Below, one piece after another: positions 7,157 through 15,349 of a stretch of 27,271 bases of DNA. Under the pieces are notes generated by a model, which saw only the letters and a list, made by a program, of their open reading frames with translations, searched no databases and was not told where the DNA came from. Within the stretch, counting starts at the first letter, position 1. Each line of letters begins with the position of its first letter. This DNA comes from Baffinella frigidus. Its lineage: Eukaryota > Cryptophyceae > Cryptomonadales > Baffinellaceae. The stretch is from assembly GCA_026770585.1 (NCBI GenBank), contig MU646393.1:471243-498513 (forward strand). Reading direction: 5' to 3'. Position numbers and translations under genes: made by a program.

Positions 7157-8046
7157 TCACTCCCTCGCATTCGGCCTATTCCCAGCAGCATACATGGCTT
7201 CGACGTGGGGCGACCTGAACTCGTGCTCCTTTGCATTAGCGTCGGCCCCCGCGCGCAGCAGCGACTTCACCACCGCCGCGTGCCCCCTCGACACGGCCTC
7301 CAACAGCGGCGTGAACCCGATTTTATCGTGGGTGTTCGCGGCGGCCCCCGCTTCGAGGAGGGTCTTCACGACTGCGTGGTGTCCTCGCGAGGCAGCGCGA
7401 TGCAGCGGGGACAATCCGAGCTTGTCCTTTGCGTTGGCGTCAGCTCCCGCCGACAGCAGCAAGCCCACCACCGTGTGATGACCTGCAGACAAGCAGGGCT
7501 CCGTCCAGTCAGCTGGGTCCTTCTACAAGACTTGGCGACTCCGCCGCTGCCACCACGCTCTCGCAAGAGTCGCTTCAGCCGTAGGGGAATCTCAAGGTCC
7601 TGCCGAAACCTAGCATTCGTGCGGGGGAGTGAAGGTCTCTCTCTCTCTCGCTAGAAATATGCCAATCTGCATTTGGTGAACCTGTGACAATAATGAACGG
7701 GCGTGTGATGACCTCTGAATGCAGCCCAGTGTAGAGGCGAGAAGCCAATGTAATCGGTAAGAGTCGGGTCGGCCCTCGCTTCCAGGAGGAACCTCGATGA
7801 CTCGTCTTGTCCCTGGGACGCGGCATAATGAAGCGGCGTGAATCCGCTTGCGTCTCTGGCGTCCTTGTCCGCCCCCTTCGCGAGCAGCATCCTGACCACC
7901 TCGCCGTTCCCTCTGCAGGCACCAAAGTGCAGCGGCATTCCAGCTTCTTCCGCGCAGCCCTGCCCACGCTTGTCTGGACCACCCGTTTCGGCCGCCGCGA
8001 GCGCGAAGACCGCTGCCAACGCGCCCACGAAAGCAGCTCTGCGCAT
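7157..8046 (-). CDS. Secreted ankyrin-repeat protein, two exons
   Basis: Exon 1 is 8046-7713 and exon 2 is 7482-7157 (TGA stop), split by a 230-bp GT-AG intron, giving 219 residues. Residues 1-19 (MRRAAFVGALAAVFALAAA) look like a cleavable signal peptide, so the product should enter the secretory path. Five ankyrin repeats follow at about 37-67, 67-99, 100-132, 133-165 and 166-198, with signatures such as GFTPLHYAAS, GFSPLHWAAF, LSPLHRAASRGH and LL.AGADANAK, then a worn sixth remnant (199-219). Ankyrin repeats bind proteins; the partner is unknown. I prefer the ATG at 8046 over the in-frame ATG 18 codons upstream because the signal peptide starts there. Splicing restores repeat 3 exactly (WAAFRG|HHTVV), which is strong evidence for the intron. 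The 3' end runs straight into telomere-like repeats, and two broken relatives lie within 3 kb. Confidence 0.9.
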
Positions 8047-8099
8047 CGCTGTTATCTCAGAGAACCTTTCGGGAGGGTTGTTGGGGGAATGTGGCGGCA

Positions 8100-8400
8100 C
8101 TTTTCCTCGGTGGATGATGACAGGATCTTTTTTTTCAACGGGGGTCGGATCGTGACCTCAAACAGTCATGCAAAAACCCACAAATCATGAAGCCTGCGAA
8201 ATAGGTGTCCGCCTATGTTGGGAGCTCGAAGAACCTCAAGGACCTAAACGAAGAGAAGGCCCGGGTCGGCCGGCGAATCCCAGCTACGAAGCTTCGTACA
8301 TACTACATCACGGAATCGAAATCGAAATCGGACTTGGGTTCGGTGCGTGTAAGTGAGCATGGGAGCGATATCGCATACCTTCACCCACCCCAACAGAACC
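8100..8400. other. Upstream of ankyrin gene; R1 fragment
   Basis: R1 in reverse orientation lies at 8207-8250 (TGTCCGCCTATGTTGGGAGC, then TCGAAGAACCTCAAGGACC). GGGGGTCGGATCGTGACCT at 8141 recurs at 8609 as GGGGGTCGGATCGCGACCT. No TATA-like element is convincing upstream of the gene. Confidence 0.5.
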
Positions 8401-9450
8401 GCCCTGTATCCCCTCTTCACGAGCCTCTGCACTGGAGAGCTAAACGCGATCTGAAAGCAAAAATGCTTTCTCTGCAGTCCTTTCTACGGAAGGGCGTGTC
8501 GTTGGGCTATGTTGGGAGCATTTTAAACCTAAAGGACCTACAGGATGCCCTTGAGCCGGTGGCACTTTTTGGTGGACCATGACCTGTGGACATGGTTAAT
8601 TTTTTCGGGGGGGTCGGATCGCGACCTGCAAACAGGTTATTCCAAAGGGCTCCACTACTGAACACCCACCCACCCCAAGAGAACCAACCCTTTATCCCCT
8701 CTTCACGAGCCTCTGCACTGGAGAGCTAAACGCGATCCGAAAGCAAAAATGCTTTCTCCGCAGATCCTTTCTACGGAAGGGCGTGTCGTTGGGCCATGTT
8801 GGGAGCATTTAAAACCTAAAGGACCTAAAGGCTTGGGTTCGGTGTGTGTGCGAGTGCGATCCTATTTTGGAATAGCTCAAACACCCCAAGAGAACCAACC
8901 CTTTATCCCTTCTTCACGAGCCTCTGCACTGGAGAGCTAAACGCGATCCGAAAGCAAAAATGCTTTCTCTGCAGTCCTTTCTACGGAAGGGCGTGTCGTT
9001 GGCATATGTTGGGCGAAATTAAAACCTAAAGGACCTAAAGGGCTCCACTACTGAACACCCCTACCCTGGGATTTTCAGTAGGTTGTAATTAGTTTGTTCG
9101 ATCTTTTCTACGGAAGGGCGTGTCGTTGGGCCTTGTTGCAAGAAATTAAAACCTCAAGGACTGAGGAACAAGTTCCGATGTCCGCCTAAACGCGATCCGA
9201 AAGCAAAAATGCTTTCTCTGCAGTCCTTTCTACGGAAGGGCGTGTCGTTGGCATATGTTGGGCGAAATTAAAACCTAAAGGACCTAAAGGACTACTGAAC
9301 ACCCCTACCCCGGGATTTTCAGTAGGTTGTAATTAGTTTGTTCGATCTTTTCTACGGAAGGGCGTGTCGTTGGGCCATGTTGCAAGAAATTAAAACCTCG
9401 AGGACCTGAAGAACAAGTTCCGATGTCCGCTTATGTTGCGAGCTCGAAGA
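8398..9450. repeat. Repeat R3 array with R1 ends
   Basis: The unit CACGAGCCTCTGCACTGGAG, AGCTAAACGCGATCCGAAAG, CAAAAATGCTTTCTCTGCAG, TCCTTTCTACGGAAGGGCGT, GTCGTTGG, then R1-like AAAACCTAAAGGACCTAAAG recurs at about 8417, 8705 and 8920, with partial units at 9108, 9186 and 9348. A further unit lies at 11354. GAAAGCAAAAATGCTTTC is a small hairpin within each unit. A subunit ending in GGGATTTTCAGTAGGTTGTA is duplicated at 9070 and 9312. No gene is seen. Confidence 0.85.
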
Positions 9451-9455
9451 ACCTA

Positions 9456-9561
9456 CAGGGGTACCTCGCTCATAAGAAAACGCCCCCCCCCTAGGGCCCT
9501 ACAGTAGGGTCCTATGGGGGTCCCTAGGGGGAAGCGTTTTCTTATGAGCGAGGTACCCCTG
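9456..9561 (+). mobile_element. Family-1 MITE, complete (106 bp), inside R1
   Basis: TA|CAGGGGTACC...GGTACCCCTG|TA is inserted into an R1 copy at AGAACC-TA-gaggacc. Intact R1 reads AGAACCTAAAGGACC at that spot. Confidence 0.93.
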
Positions 9562-9569
9562 TAGAGGAC

Positions 9570-10330
9570 CTACAGGACCTATCTACTGATCCCTACTGAG
9601 ATATTCGGGCTGTGACTCTTCTCCCACAGCGTGCCGCGAAAAAAATCCTTTCGCACAGTTGAGGGCCTCGAAAAACTGAGCATCTGTGACGGCCGCAGAG
9701 TTTTGCGAGGAGTTGTGGAAGGGTGCAAAAAAGCAAAAAACGAGATGCGGTGGTGTTTTGGGACTCGTCATGTGGGTAATGTCTGCGGGCCTCTGATGCC
9801 CCGGGGTCCGCAAGTGGATAAGAAGAGGGAGTCAATGAGGATTCCAGAACCGTCGAGAACAGTAAAATCGACCCTGCGGTTTAAAAGATAGGGCCCGGAG
9901 CGTCCAATCGAGGTCGAAGGGCCCACCTCGGGACCCCCCAAAAACACCGAATCCCATTTTTCACATCTTTCCACTTCGTGTCGCAAAACCCTGACCACTT
10001 CACAATGGGTGGCGCCCAACCTGCCCGGTTATCCAGGCAGGTGTGGCCACGTTCCTGGAGAGACGCGCCTGGAGCAAGTTTCATTCCAGAACCGTCGAGA
10101 AAAGTGATTTCGGCCTGGGGGCTTCAATCAAAAATTCCTGTCAATGACAACAGTAAGTTGACCACCACGCGAAAAAAAAACCCCAGCGTCCCGGCTTTCC
10201 AGGGGGAACTACATTCATTGACAGCACAGCTCGCCAGCGGTACGGCGGGCCGGCCGTTTTTGACCGGCCGCCCTATGGACATGGCACACGCTAAATCCTC
10301 GATTTGGTCCACTTACTATCACGGGGAAAT
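9570..10330. other. No supported gene; 19-bp direct repeat
   Basis: ATTCCAGAACCGTCGAGAA occurs at 9841-9859 and 10084-10102. GGCCGGCCG and CCGGCCGCC form a small hairpin near 10250. Several short open frames exist on both strands, but none has recognisable sequence or consistent splice context. Confidence 0.5.
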
Positions 10331-10367
10331 ACAGGGGTACCTTGCTGATAAGAAAAAGCTCCCGCTA

Positions 10368-11014
10368 CAGGGGTACCTCGCTCATAAGAAACGTCCACCC
10401 CCCTAGGACCACCATAGGGCCCTAGTGGCTATACGCCCAGACCAGGGAATTCCCTGAAAATCCAGGGAATTCCCTGGAAGTTGAGCCCCGGTCTGTACCT
10501 CGCCGTTTTTTTCGACCGAACTTCTCTCGCCGGGATCCGGTAGGGGAGCTCAAGCCCGTCACATCGGTGTGAAGGAGTCTAGGTTCTAGCAGCCGCCAAC
10601 ACACGGGTAGGGCGGGCCGCGGGCGGGCGTTGCCGTTAAAATGGCAGCAAAGCTCGACTTGCCAAAAGCACGCTGGGCAGCGCGCGGGGCGCCCGCACAG
10701 AGGCGGAGACGTCGCCCGCCGGTGCCAACCATATAGTGGTCCCCTAATCAGGGTGCGGCGCAGTGCGACCCCCCCCCGCAGGCCTGCCCCGGCTGACTTG
10801 TGCCGATTTTGCAATGCAAGGCAAAATCAGGAGTCGCCCAGTGGGTCCCCGGGCAGCGCCGGCAATTAGAACCTCCAGGATCTTCACAGAGAGACTGCCT
10901 ATGATAGGGGAATTCCCTGTTTTCTTCATTTTCGGCCTGGGCGTATAGCCACTAGGCACAGCCCTACTGTAGGGTCCGAGGGGGAGGCGCTTTCTTATGA
11001 GCGAGGTACCCCTG
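10368..11014 (+). mobile_element. Middle Family-1 MITE (B)
   Basis: TA|CAGGGGTACCTCGCTCATAA at 10368 and TTATGAGCGAGGTACCCCTG|TA at 11014. Its core GGGCC-CTAG-GCACAG is interrupted at CTAG by element C. Removing C leaves a typical Family-1 element of about 117 bp. Confidence 0.9.
10426..10951. mobile_element. Inner 526-bp element (C), TIR TGGCTATACGCCCAG, TSD CTAG
   Basis: TGGCTATACGCCCAG at the left and its exact inverse at 10937-10951 are flanked on both sides by CTAG (10422-10425, 10952-10955). Just inside the left end are two CAGGGAATTCCCTG palindromes; a related GGGGAATTCCCTG sits near the right end. The interior is GC-rich with no convincing protein. The 4-bp palindromic target duplication separates it from the TA-type MITEs that host it. 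Confidence 0.92.
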
Positions 11015-11082
11015 TAGGACCCTACAGTAGGCCTATGCGTATGGCCTTATGGCGGTCCTAGCTAGGGGTTGGGCGTTTTCTT

Positions 11083-11163
11083 NNNNNNNNNNNNNNNNNN
11101 NNNNNNNNNNNNNNNNNNNNNNNNNNNNNNNNNNNNNNNNNNNNNNNNNNNNNNNNNNNNNNN
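11083..11163. other. Assembly gap (81 N)
   Basis: It lies between the right arm of one Family-1 element and the C-rich left arm of another. About 45 of the missing bases are predictable as the two terminal repeats facing each other, which explains why assembly failed here. Confidence 0.99.
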
Positions 11164-11250
11164 CCCCCCTAGGACCACCATATGGCCCTAGGAATAGGCC
11201 AACAGTAGGGTCCTAGGGGCGGTTTGTTTCTTATGAACGAGGTACCCCTG
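11164..11250 (+). mobile_element. Family-1 MITE, left end lost in gap
   Basis: Begins in the poly-C core after the gap and ends TTATGAACGAGGTACCCCTG|TA. Confidence 0.9.
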
Positions 11251-11254
11251 TACT

Positions 11255-11550
11255 TCACGGTGAATCTACTTCTGAGGCCTAATTGGATCTACTTTGGCGT
11301 CCTCATAACCTTGCGTCCTCAAGTGCACTTAGAGCCTAGATACCCACAGCATCCCCGAGCCTCTGCACTGGAGAGCTAAACGCGATCCGAGAGCAAAAAT
11401 GCTTTCTCTGCAGTCCTTTCTACTGAAGGGCGTGTCGTTGGCATATGTTGGGAGAAATTAAAACCTGAAGGACCTAAAGGATCTCTCAGGGGATACAGCC
11501 CCGTGTAGGATGGCTGGAGTGGCTTTACACACAGGGTTGTATCCCCAGAC
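11255..11550. repeat. R3 unit and small inverted repeat
   Basis: A complete R3/R1 unit occupies 11350-11480. GGGGATACAGCCCCGTGT at 11489 faces ACACAGGGTTGTATCCCC at about 11527-11544, a 56-bp element-like hairpin that shares GGAGTGGCTTTACACA with 710. No gene is seen. Confidence 0.7.
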
Positions 11551-11552
11551 TA

Positions 11553-11669
11553 CAGGAGTACCTCGCCCAAAAGAAACCGCCCCCCCTAGGACCCTACAGT
11601 AGGCCTGTGCCTAGGGCCCTATGTTTGTCCTAGGGGTTGGGGCGGTTTCTTATGAGCGAGGTGCCCCTG
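11553..11669 (+). mobile_element. Family-1 MITE, complete (117 bp)
   Basis: TA|CAGGAGTACC...GGTGCCCCTG|TA. The two ends each carry one private substitution, so it is an older copy. Confidence 0.92.
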
Positions 11670-13060
11670 TATCGTGACCTCACACAGGTGATTAGATGGC
11701 GGCCGACGGCGCCATTTCGACCCCCCCCGGGGACACCACCCCTCCTTCCATGTCAGGCACGCCCGCCTTCTGCCGTGCCTGGGCCCTGTGGGGGCGTCGC
11801 GTATTCAGATATCCCGTAAGTGGCCAGCCGGTCAAAATTGACCCGCACGAGGTCCTAGGCAGGTCCTAGGGCCCTACAATAGGGCGTATGAGCCTACTGG
11901 TCACTTGAGGGATATGATATTCCTCAAGTGGCCATGGGGTCCAATTGACCCCGAACAGAGGTCGCCCTACGGTAGGGCCCTCTAGGACCTGCCTAGGGCG
12001 AGTTAGGGCGGTTAATCGCCCGTCCGCCACTTAAGGGATATGATATTCCTCAAGTGGCCATGGGGTCCAACTGACCCCAAACAGGTCCTAGGACCCCACT
12101 GCAGGGCGTATGCGCCTAGAGAATAAGGAGGGGCAGAAAGCGGGCCTGCGGCGTCGCGCATGCAGACATATGCCTTGCGTGGCCAGTACATGTAGGCTCA
12201 TACGCCCTACGGTAGGGCCCTAGGACCTGCATAGGACCTGCCAGGAAGGCCCACCTTCTGCCTGGCCTGGGCCCTGCGAGCGTCGCTCATTCAGACCTAT
12301 CCCGTAAGTGGCGAGTACAGGGGTACCTCGCTCACAAGAAACCGACCCCCCCTAGGACCCTACAGTAGGGCTATGCCTGGGGCCCTAGGATGGTCCTAGG
12401 GGGAGGGGCGGTTTCTTATGAGCGAGGTACCCCTGTAGGTGCATACGCCCTACGGTAGGGCCCTCTAGCACCTGCCTCGGGCGAGTTAGGGCGATTAATC
12501 GCCCGTCCGCCACGTAAGGGATATCCCTCAAGTGGCGAGTAGGCTCATACACCCTACCGTAGGGCCCTAGGACCTGCATAGGACCTGTTGGGGGTCAATT
12601 TTGACCCCCCTGGCAAAATTGAGGGATACCACAGGTTGCGAGCCTCTCATCGCGAGCGTTTTTTGTAAGGGATACTAAAGGTTGCGAGCCTTTTTTCAAG
12701 GGATACCACCTCGCGACGATGACCTGTGCGCCAAACCCCTCTGTTTTTAAAGTCAACTCGCCTTCAATCGCCCACAAATTTGTCAACTTATCCGGATTCC
12801 GGATTAAAATACCTTTGGAAGTGCAGGGAATAATAGAAAGACTCAACAAAACAACCCTGTTTGATACACAGGCCATCGTCGCGTGGCACAGGGTGCGAGC
12901 CAATTAAGGGATACCACAGTTTGCGAGCCTTTCATCGCGAGCGTGGCGCATTCAGACATATCCCTGAAGTGGCCATTGGGTCCACTTGACCCCACAGAGG
13001 TCCTAGGCAGGTCATAGGGCCCTACGGTAGGGCGTATGCGCCTGACCTGTTGGGGGTCAA
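11670..13060. mobile_element. Cluster of Family-2 MITEs, head-to-tail and nested
   Basis: ATATCCC(G/T)(T/C)AAGTGGC ends and cores of GGTCCTAGG, CAGGTCCTAGGGCCCTAC and GGGCGTATG.GCCTAC repeat at about 11809-11916, 11919-12032, 12037-12118, 12182-12235, 12299-12535, 12526-12640 and 12956-13045. GCGAGTTAGGGCG with TTAATCGCCCGTCCGCCA is a subfamily mark (12000, 12488). CCTGGCCTGGGCCCTG..AGCGTCGC precedes several units, and AAGGGATACCACAGGTTGCG recurs at 12620, 12668, 12702 and 12905. No gene is seen. Confidence 0.8.
12318..12435 (+). mobile_element. Family-1 MITE inside a Family-2 MITE
   Basis: The filled site reads GTGGCGAGTA|CAGGGG...CCCCTG|TAGGTGCATAC. The neighbouring Family-2 copy at 12533 reads GTGGCGAGTAGGCTCATAC with no insert. 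This fixes the target duplication as TA. Confidence 0.96.
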
Positions 13061-13550
13061 CTTTCACCACGGAGGGCCCTTGGAGGGCACTTCAGGATCC
13101 GCGCAAAGTTGACAGATTTGTGGGTGGGTTGACTTTGAAAACAGGGCGATTTGACGCGTGGTTGGGGGGGGGGGGCGTACCGTAGTCTGCGAGCGCGGCA
13201 GAGGCAGCACACCACGACCCCGTTTGTTCGGGATCCGCGCAAAGTTGACAGATTCGAGGGCGAGTTGACTTTGAAAATAGGGCGGTTTGATACACAATGT
13301 ATCAAATCGCCCTGTTTTTAAAGGGCCATCGTCGCGTGGTTATGTGTGGGGGGTGTATCAAATCGCCCTGTTGGCCATCGTCGCGTGGTTGTGGGGGGGG
13401 GGCGTACCGTCGTCTGCGAGCGCGGCAGAGGCAGCACACCGCGATCATTCCTGCACTACTAAAAGTATTTTTGTTCGGGATCCGCGCAAAGTTGACAGAT
13501 TCGTGGGCGGGTTGACTTTGAAAACAGGGCGATCTGAACACAGGCCATCG
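12719..13550. repeat. Repeat R5 with copied membrane-exon ends
   Basis: GATCCGCGCAAAGTTGACAG, ATTCGTGGGCGGGTTGACTT and TGAAAACAGGGCGAT recur at 13094-13150, 13230-13290 and 13478-13534, with an inverted partner at 13296-13320. GGCCATCGTCGCGTGG recurs at 12870, 13323, 13374 and 13544. Between them GGGGGCGTACCGT.GTCTGCG and GCGGCAGAGGCAGCACACC.CGA repeat at 13166-13217 and 13396-13445. These are minus-strand copies of the end of the exon at 13577-13678 (CCLCRARRRR). The copies keep the donor-like GTACGC. Confidence 0.8.
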
Positions 13551-13576
13551 TCGCGTGGTTGTGGGGGGGGGCGTAC

Positions 13577-13678
13577 CGTCGTCTGCGCGCCCGGCAGAGG
13601 CAGCACACCGCGACCCCAACAGCGAAGAGCACCACCGCCGTCGCGATCCCCGCCACCACCGCGCACGTCACCGACCCG
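13577..13678 (-). CDS. Candidate exon: transmembrane helix and basic stop-transfer
   Basis: Read on the minus strand after a pyrimidine-rich acceptor (..GGGCGCAG), it gives GSVTCAVVAGIATAVVLFAV, then GVAVCCLCRARRRR, ending at a GTACGC donor. It is a clean single-pass membrane helix followed by cysteines and an arginine cluster, as in type I membrane proteins with the basic side in the cytosol. The helix half has a second copy at 13851-13967, and the CCLCRARRRR end has two further copies. I cannot name the protein or find its extracellular exons. Confidence 0.45.
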
Positions 13679-13803
13679 CTGCGCCCGGGGCAGAAGTTGA
13701 GAGAGCGAGGGGAAAAGGTGCGTTTATTCCGCAGCGGGCGAGAAACGTTGCTGCGGGTGACTCTTGGCGAGCACGATACCCTCCCGAGCTGCAGAGGATG
13801 CGG

Positions 13804-13845
13804 TGGTCAAACACTGTTTGACACTGGTCAAACACTGTTTGACCA
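13804..13845. repeat. Double palindrome GGTCAAACACTGTTTGAC
   Basis: Two tandem copies of the palindrome GTCAAACACTGTTTGAC, joined by ACTG and capped TGG...CCA, so the 42 bases are themselves palindromic. Confidence 0.9.
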
Positions 13846-13850
13846 GAGCC

Positions 13851-13967
13851 TCAAGTCATCGTGAGGAGCACCACCGCCGTCGCGATCCCCGCCACCGCCG
13901 CGCACGTCACCGACCCGCTGCGGTGAGGGGTTTCGAACACCCCGCCGGCATGGCTAGTCGCTTCCAC
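13851..13967 (-). CDS. Candidate terminal exon, membrane-helix copy
   Basis: The minus strand opens after CAAG|G at 13967 and gives VEATSHAGGVFETPHR, then SGSVTCAAVAGIATAVVLL, then TMT and a TGA stop. It duplicates the first two thirds of the 13577-13678 exon with two substitutions and then diverges to an early stop. It is either an alternative terminal exon lacking the basic tail or a truncated pseudo-exon. In exon 13577-13678 the acceptor falls inside the sequence that is exonic here. Confidence 0.35.
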   Translation of the reverse strand: MEATSHAGGVFETPHRSGSVTCAAVAGIATAVVLLTMT

Positions 13968-13989
13968 CTTGACAGCCGCGTGACAGTGG

Positions 13990-14250
13990 CGAGAGAGAGA
14001 GAGAGGGAGGGAGAGAGGGAGGGAGGGAGAGAGAGAGAGGGAGTGAGTGCGGGAGTGAGTGAGTGAGGGAGGGATGAAGAGAGAGAGCAGAGCGCACGCA
14101 AGAGAGAGAGAAAGAGAGGAGAGGAGGGGGGCAGGGACATACAGCGCTGCGCCCGGGGCAGAGGTGCAGAGAGCGAGGGGATATATACATACACACGAAG
14201 CACCCAACGGGATATATACATACAAACGAAGCACCCAACACCCTACACCC
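13990..14250. repeat. GA/GGGA microsatellite and acceptor copy
   Basis: Purine-rich (GA)n with GAGT units runs from 13990 to 14125. At 14147-14180 the sequence preceding the 13577-13678 exon (minus strand CCCCTCGCTCTCT..CCCGGGCGCAG) is copied a second time. GGGATATATACATACA.ACGA with AGCACCCAAC is tandemly duplicated at 14178-14240. The long Ser/Leu frames are artefacts. Confidence 0.85.
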
Positions 14251-14446
14251 TGAACAAGATACAGTGATCACCGGAAAAGTTGCGATTATTACGTAGAGAG
14301 CGAGAAACGTTTCGTCAAGTGACACTTGAATCAGACCGAGGGCCGTGATGCTATGGACCTTTGGCGCTTTGGCAAACGCCACAGGTCGAAACGCCAACGT
14401 TGAGTCCAAATCAATCCATTAATTTTGCACGCGGCGTCTCTCTTGG

Positions 14447-14589
14447 GATCTCTTACGCAAACACTTATAATTTATAAACTGGATTCAATGAAATTTACCA
14501 CACAGAACGATCTTTACTAGTAATATTAAAGCAAACGTGTAGTAATTTTGACTGAAATTTACGAATTATAAGTGTTTCCACATGAGATC
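14447..14589. mobile_element. AT-rich MITE, GATCTC..AACACTTATAA ends
   Basis: GATCTCTTACGCAAACACTT at the left faces AAGTGTTTCCACATGAGATC at the right. The core TACTACACG.TTG.TTTAATA with TTACTAGT is shared with 15350-15501 and 24240-24380. It is non-coding. 14251-14446 shows nothing recognisable. Confidence 0.85.
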
Positions 14590-15193
14590 AGCTACTGATG
14601 GTACGCGTCCGAAACGCACCCGGGTGGAGGAGCACTCAGCGAGCAGCAACCCGAAACAGCTTATTTTGGGTCTGGGAGCTTCGCAGATTCATTCCATTGG
14701 ATCCTACGGTAGGGCATCCCTAGGGACCTAGCGGTTTCCTAGGGGTGTGAAAAGATGGCGTGTACAGTGGAAAGTGTACATCCTGGGGCGAATCTCGTTC
14801 CTCGAGAACCTCATAGGGTAATGGACTCAACCTGGGGTAGTTAGGCCTACGGCATTGCCTAGGACCTCCTACTGTAGGCCAAAATCCTGGGGACTTTTTG
14901 GTCATAGGAGCCCTACGGCCTACGGTAGGCAATACCGCAGGCCTAACTACCCCATTTTTAGTCCGTTAGCCTACGAAACCGGGTTTAAGCTGTGACAAGG
15001 TGTGGGTCGGGGGCAGAACCTGAAGCACCCCGGACGTATAGGGACCAGCTTGATGCTGCACAGCGAGAGAGAGACGTTATTTTTTCGTCATTTGACCACT
15101 CAGAAATTTGCTGTTAGTTCTTAAGTTAACAGAGGTGCCACTTTTGCTTTGAGACGTTCCAGAACTGCACACACCGCCACCTCCAACTCGTGT
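14590..15193. mobile_element. MITE 14823-14963 and flanking unassigned DNA
   Basis: GGACTCAACCTGGGGTAGTT, AGGCCTACGGCATTGCCTA is mirrored by TAGGCAATACCGCAGGCCTA, ACTACCCCATTTTTAGTCC, giving ends of about 40 bp with a few mismatches. A related arm, CCTACGGTAGGG, lies at 14703. TTCTTAAGTTAACAGAGGTG, CCACTTTTGCTTTGAGACGT, TCCA at 15117-15162 recurs nearly identically at 26498-26541. Confidence 0.8.
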
Positions 15194-15320
15194 CCACTTA
15201 GCAGGCACCGGTGACTTTTGGAATCGGTCCAATGTTGATTCTCATCCGGGAAACGCGCCCAAAGCCAGAAAATCACCCCCAGGAATCCGGGGGGAAAGGG
15301 AAACGGTGGCTGCTAAGTGG
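15194..15320. mobile_element. CCACTTAGCAG-family MITE (127 bp)
   Basis: CCACTTAGCAGGCACCG at the left and the inverse of CCACTTAGCAGCCACCG at the right. No clear target duplication. The interior carries an imperfect AATCCGGGGGG hairpin, like the copy at 16530. Confidence 0.88.
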
Positions 15321-15349
15321 TGGGGCCCGTGAAGCCCAGGAGGACTCCC

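Larger units (their letters stand above)
10332..11082 (+). mobile_element. Outer Family-1 MITE (A), split by nested insertion
   Basis: The left part is 10332-10365 (TA|CAGGGGTACCTTGCTGATAA through GCTCCCGC). The right part resumes at 11015 as TAGGACCCTACAGTAGGCC through GGGCGTTTTCTT and then enters the N gap. Joining the halves at the TA gives the normal family order (C-rich run, CTAGGACCCTACAG), so element B landed in A. Confidence 0.85.

Noticed and set aside
7106-7654. 182-residue plus-strand frame over the ankyrin region
   Set aside because: Shadow of the ankyrin-repeat coding strand; the minus strand has the canonical repeats and a splice that restores them.
9631-9891. 86-residue plus-strand frame, Lys/Arg rich
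   Set aside because: No recognisable domain, no splice consistency and overlapping frames of equal quality on the minus strand.
10422-10955. Protein-coding gene inside element C
   Set aside because: Frames on both strands are short, GC-driven and lack any transposase-like motif; the element looks non-autonomous.
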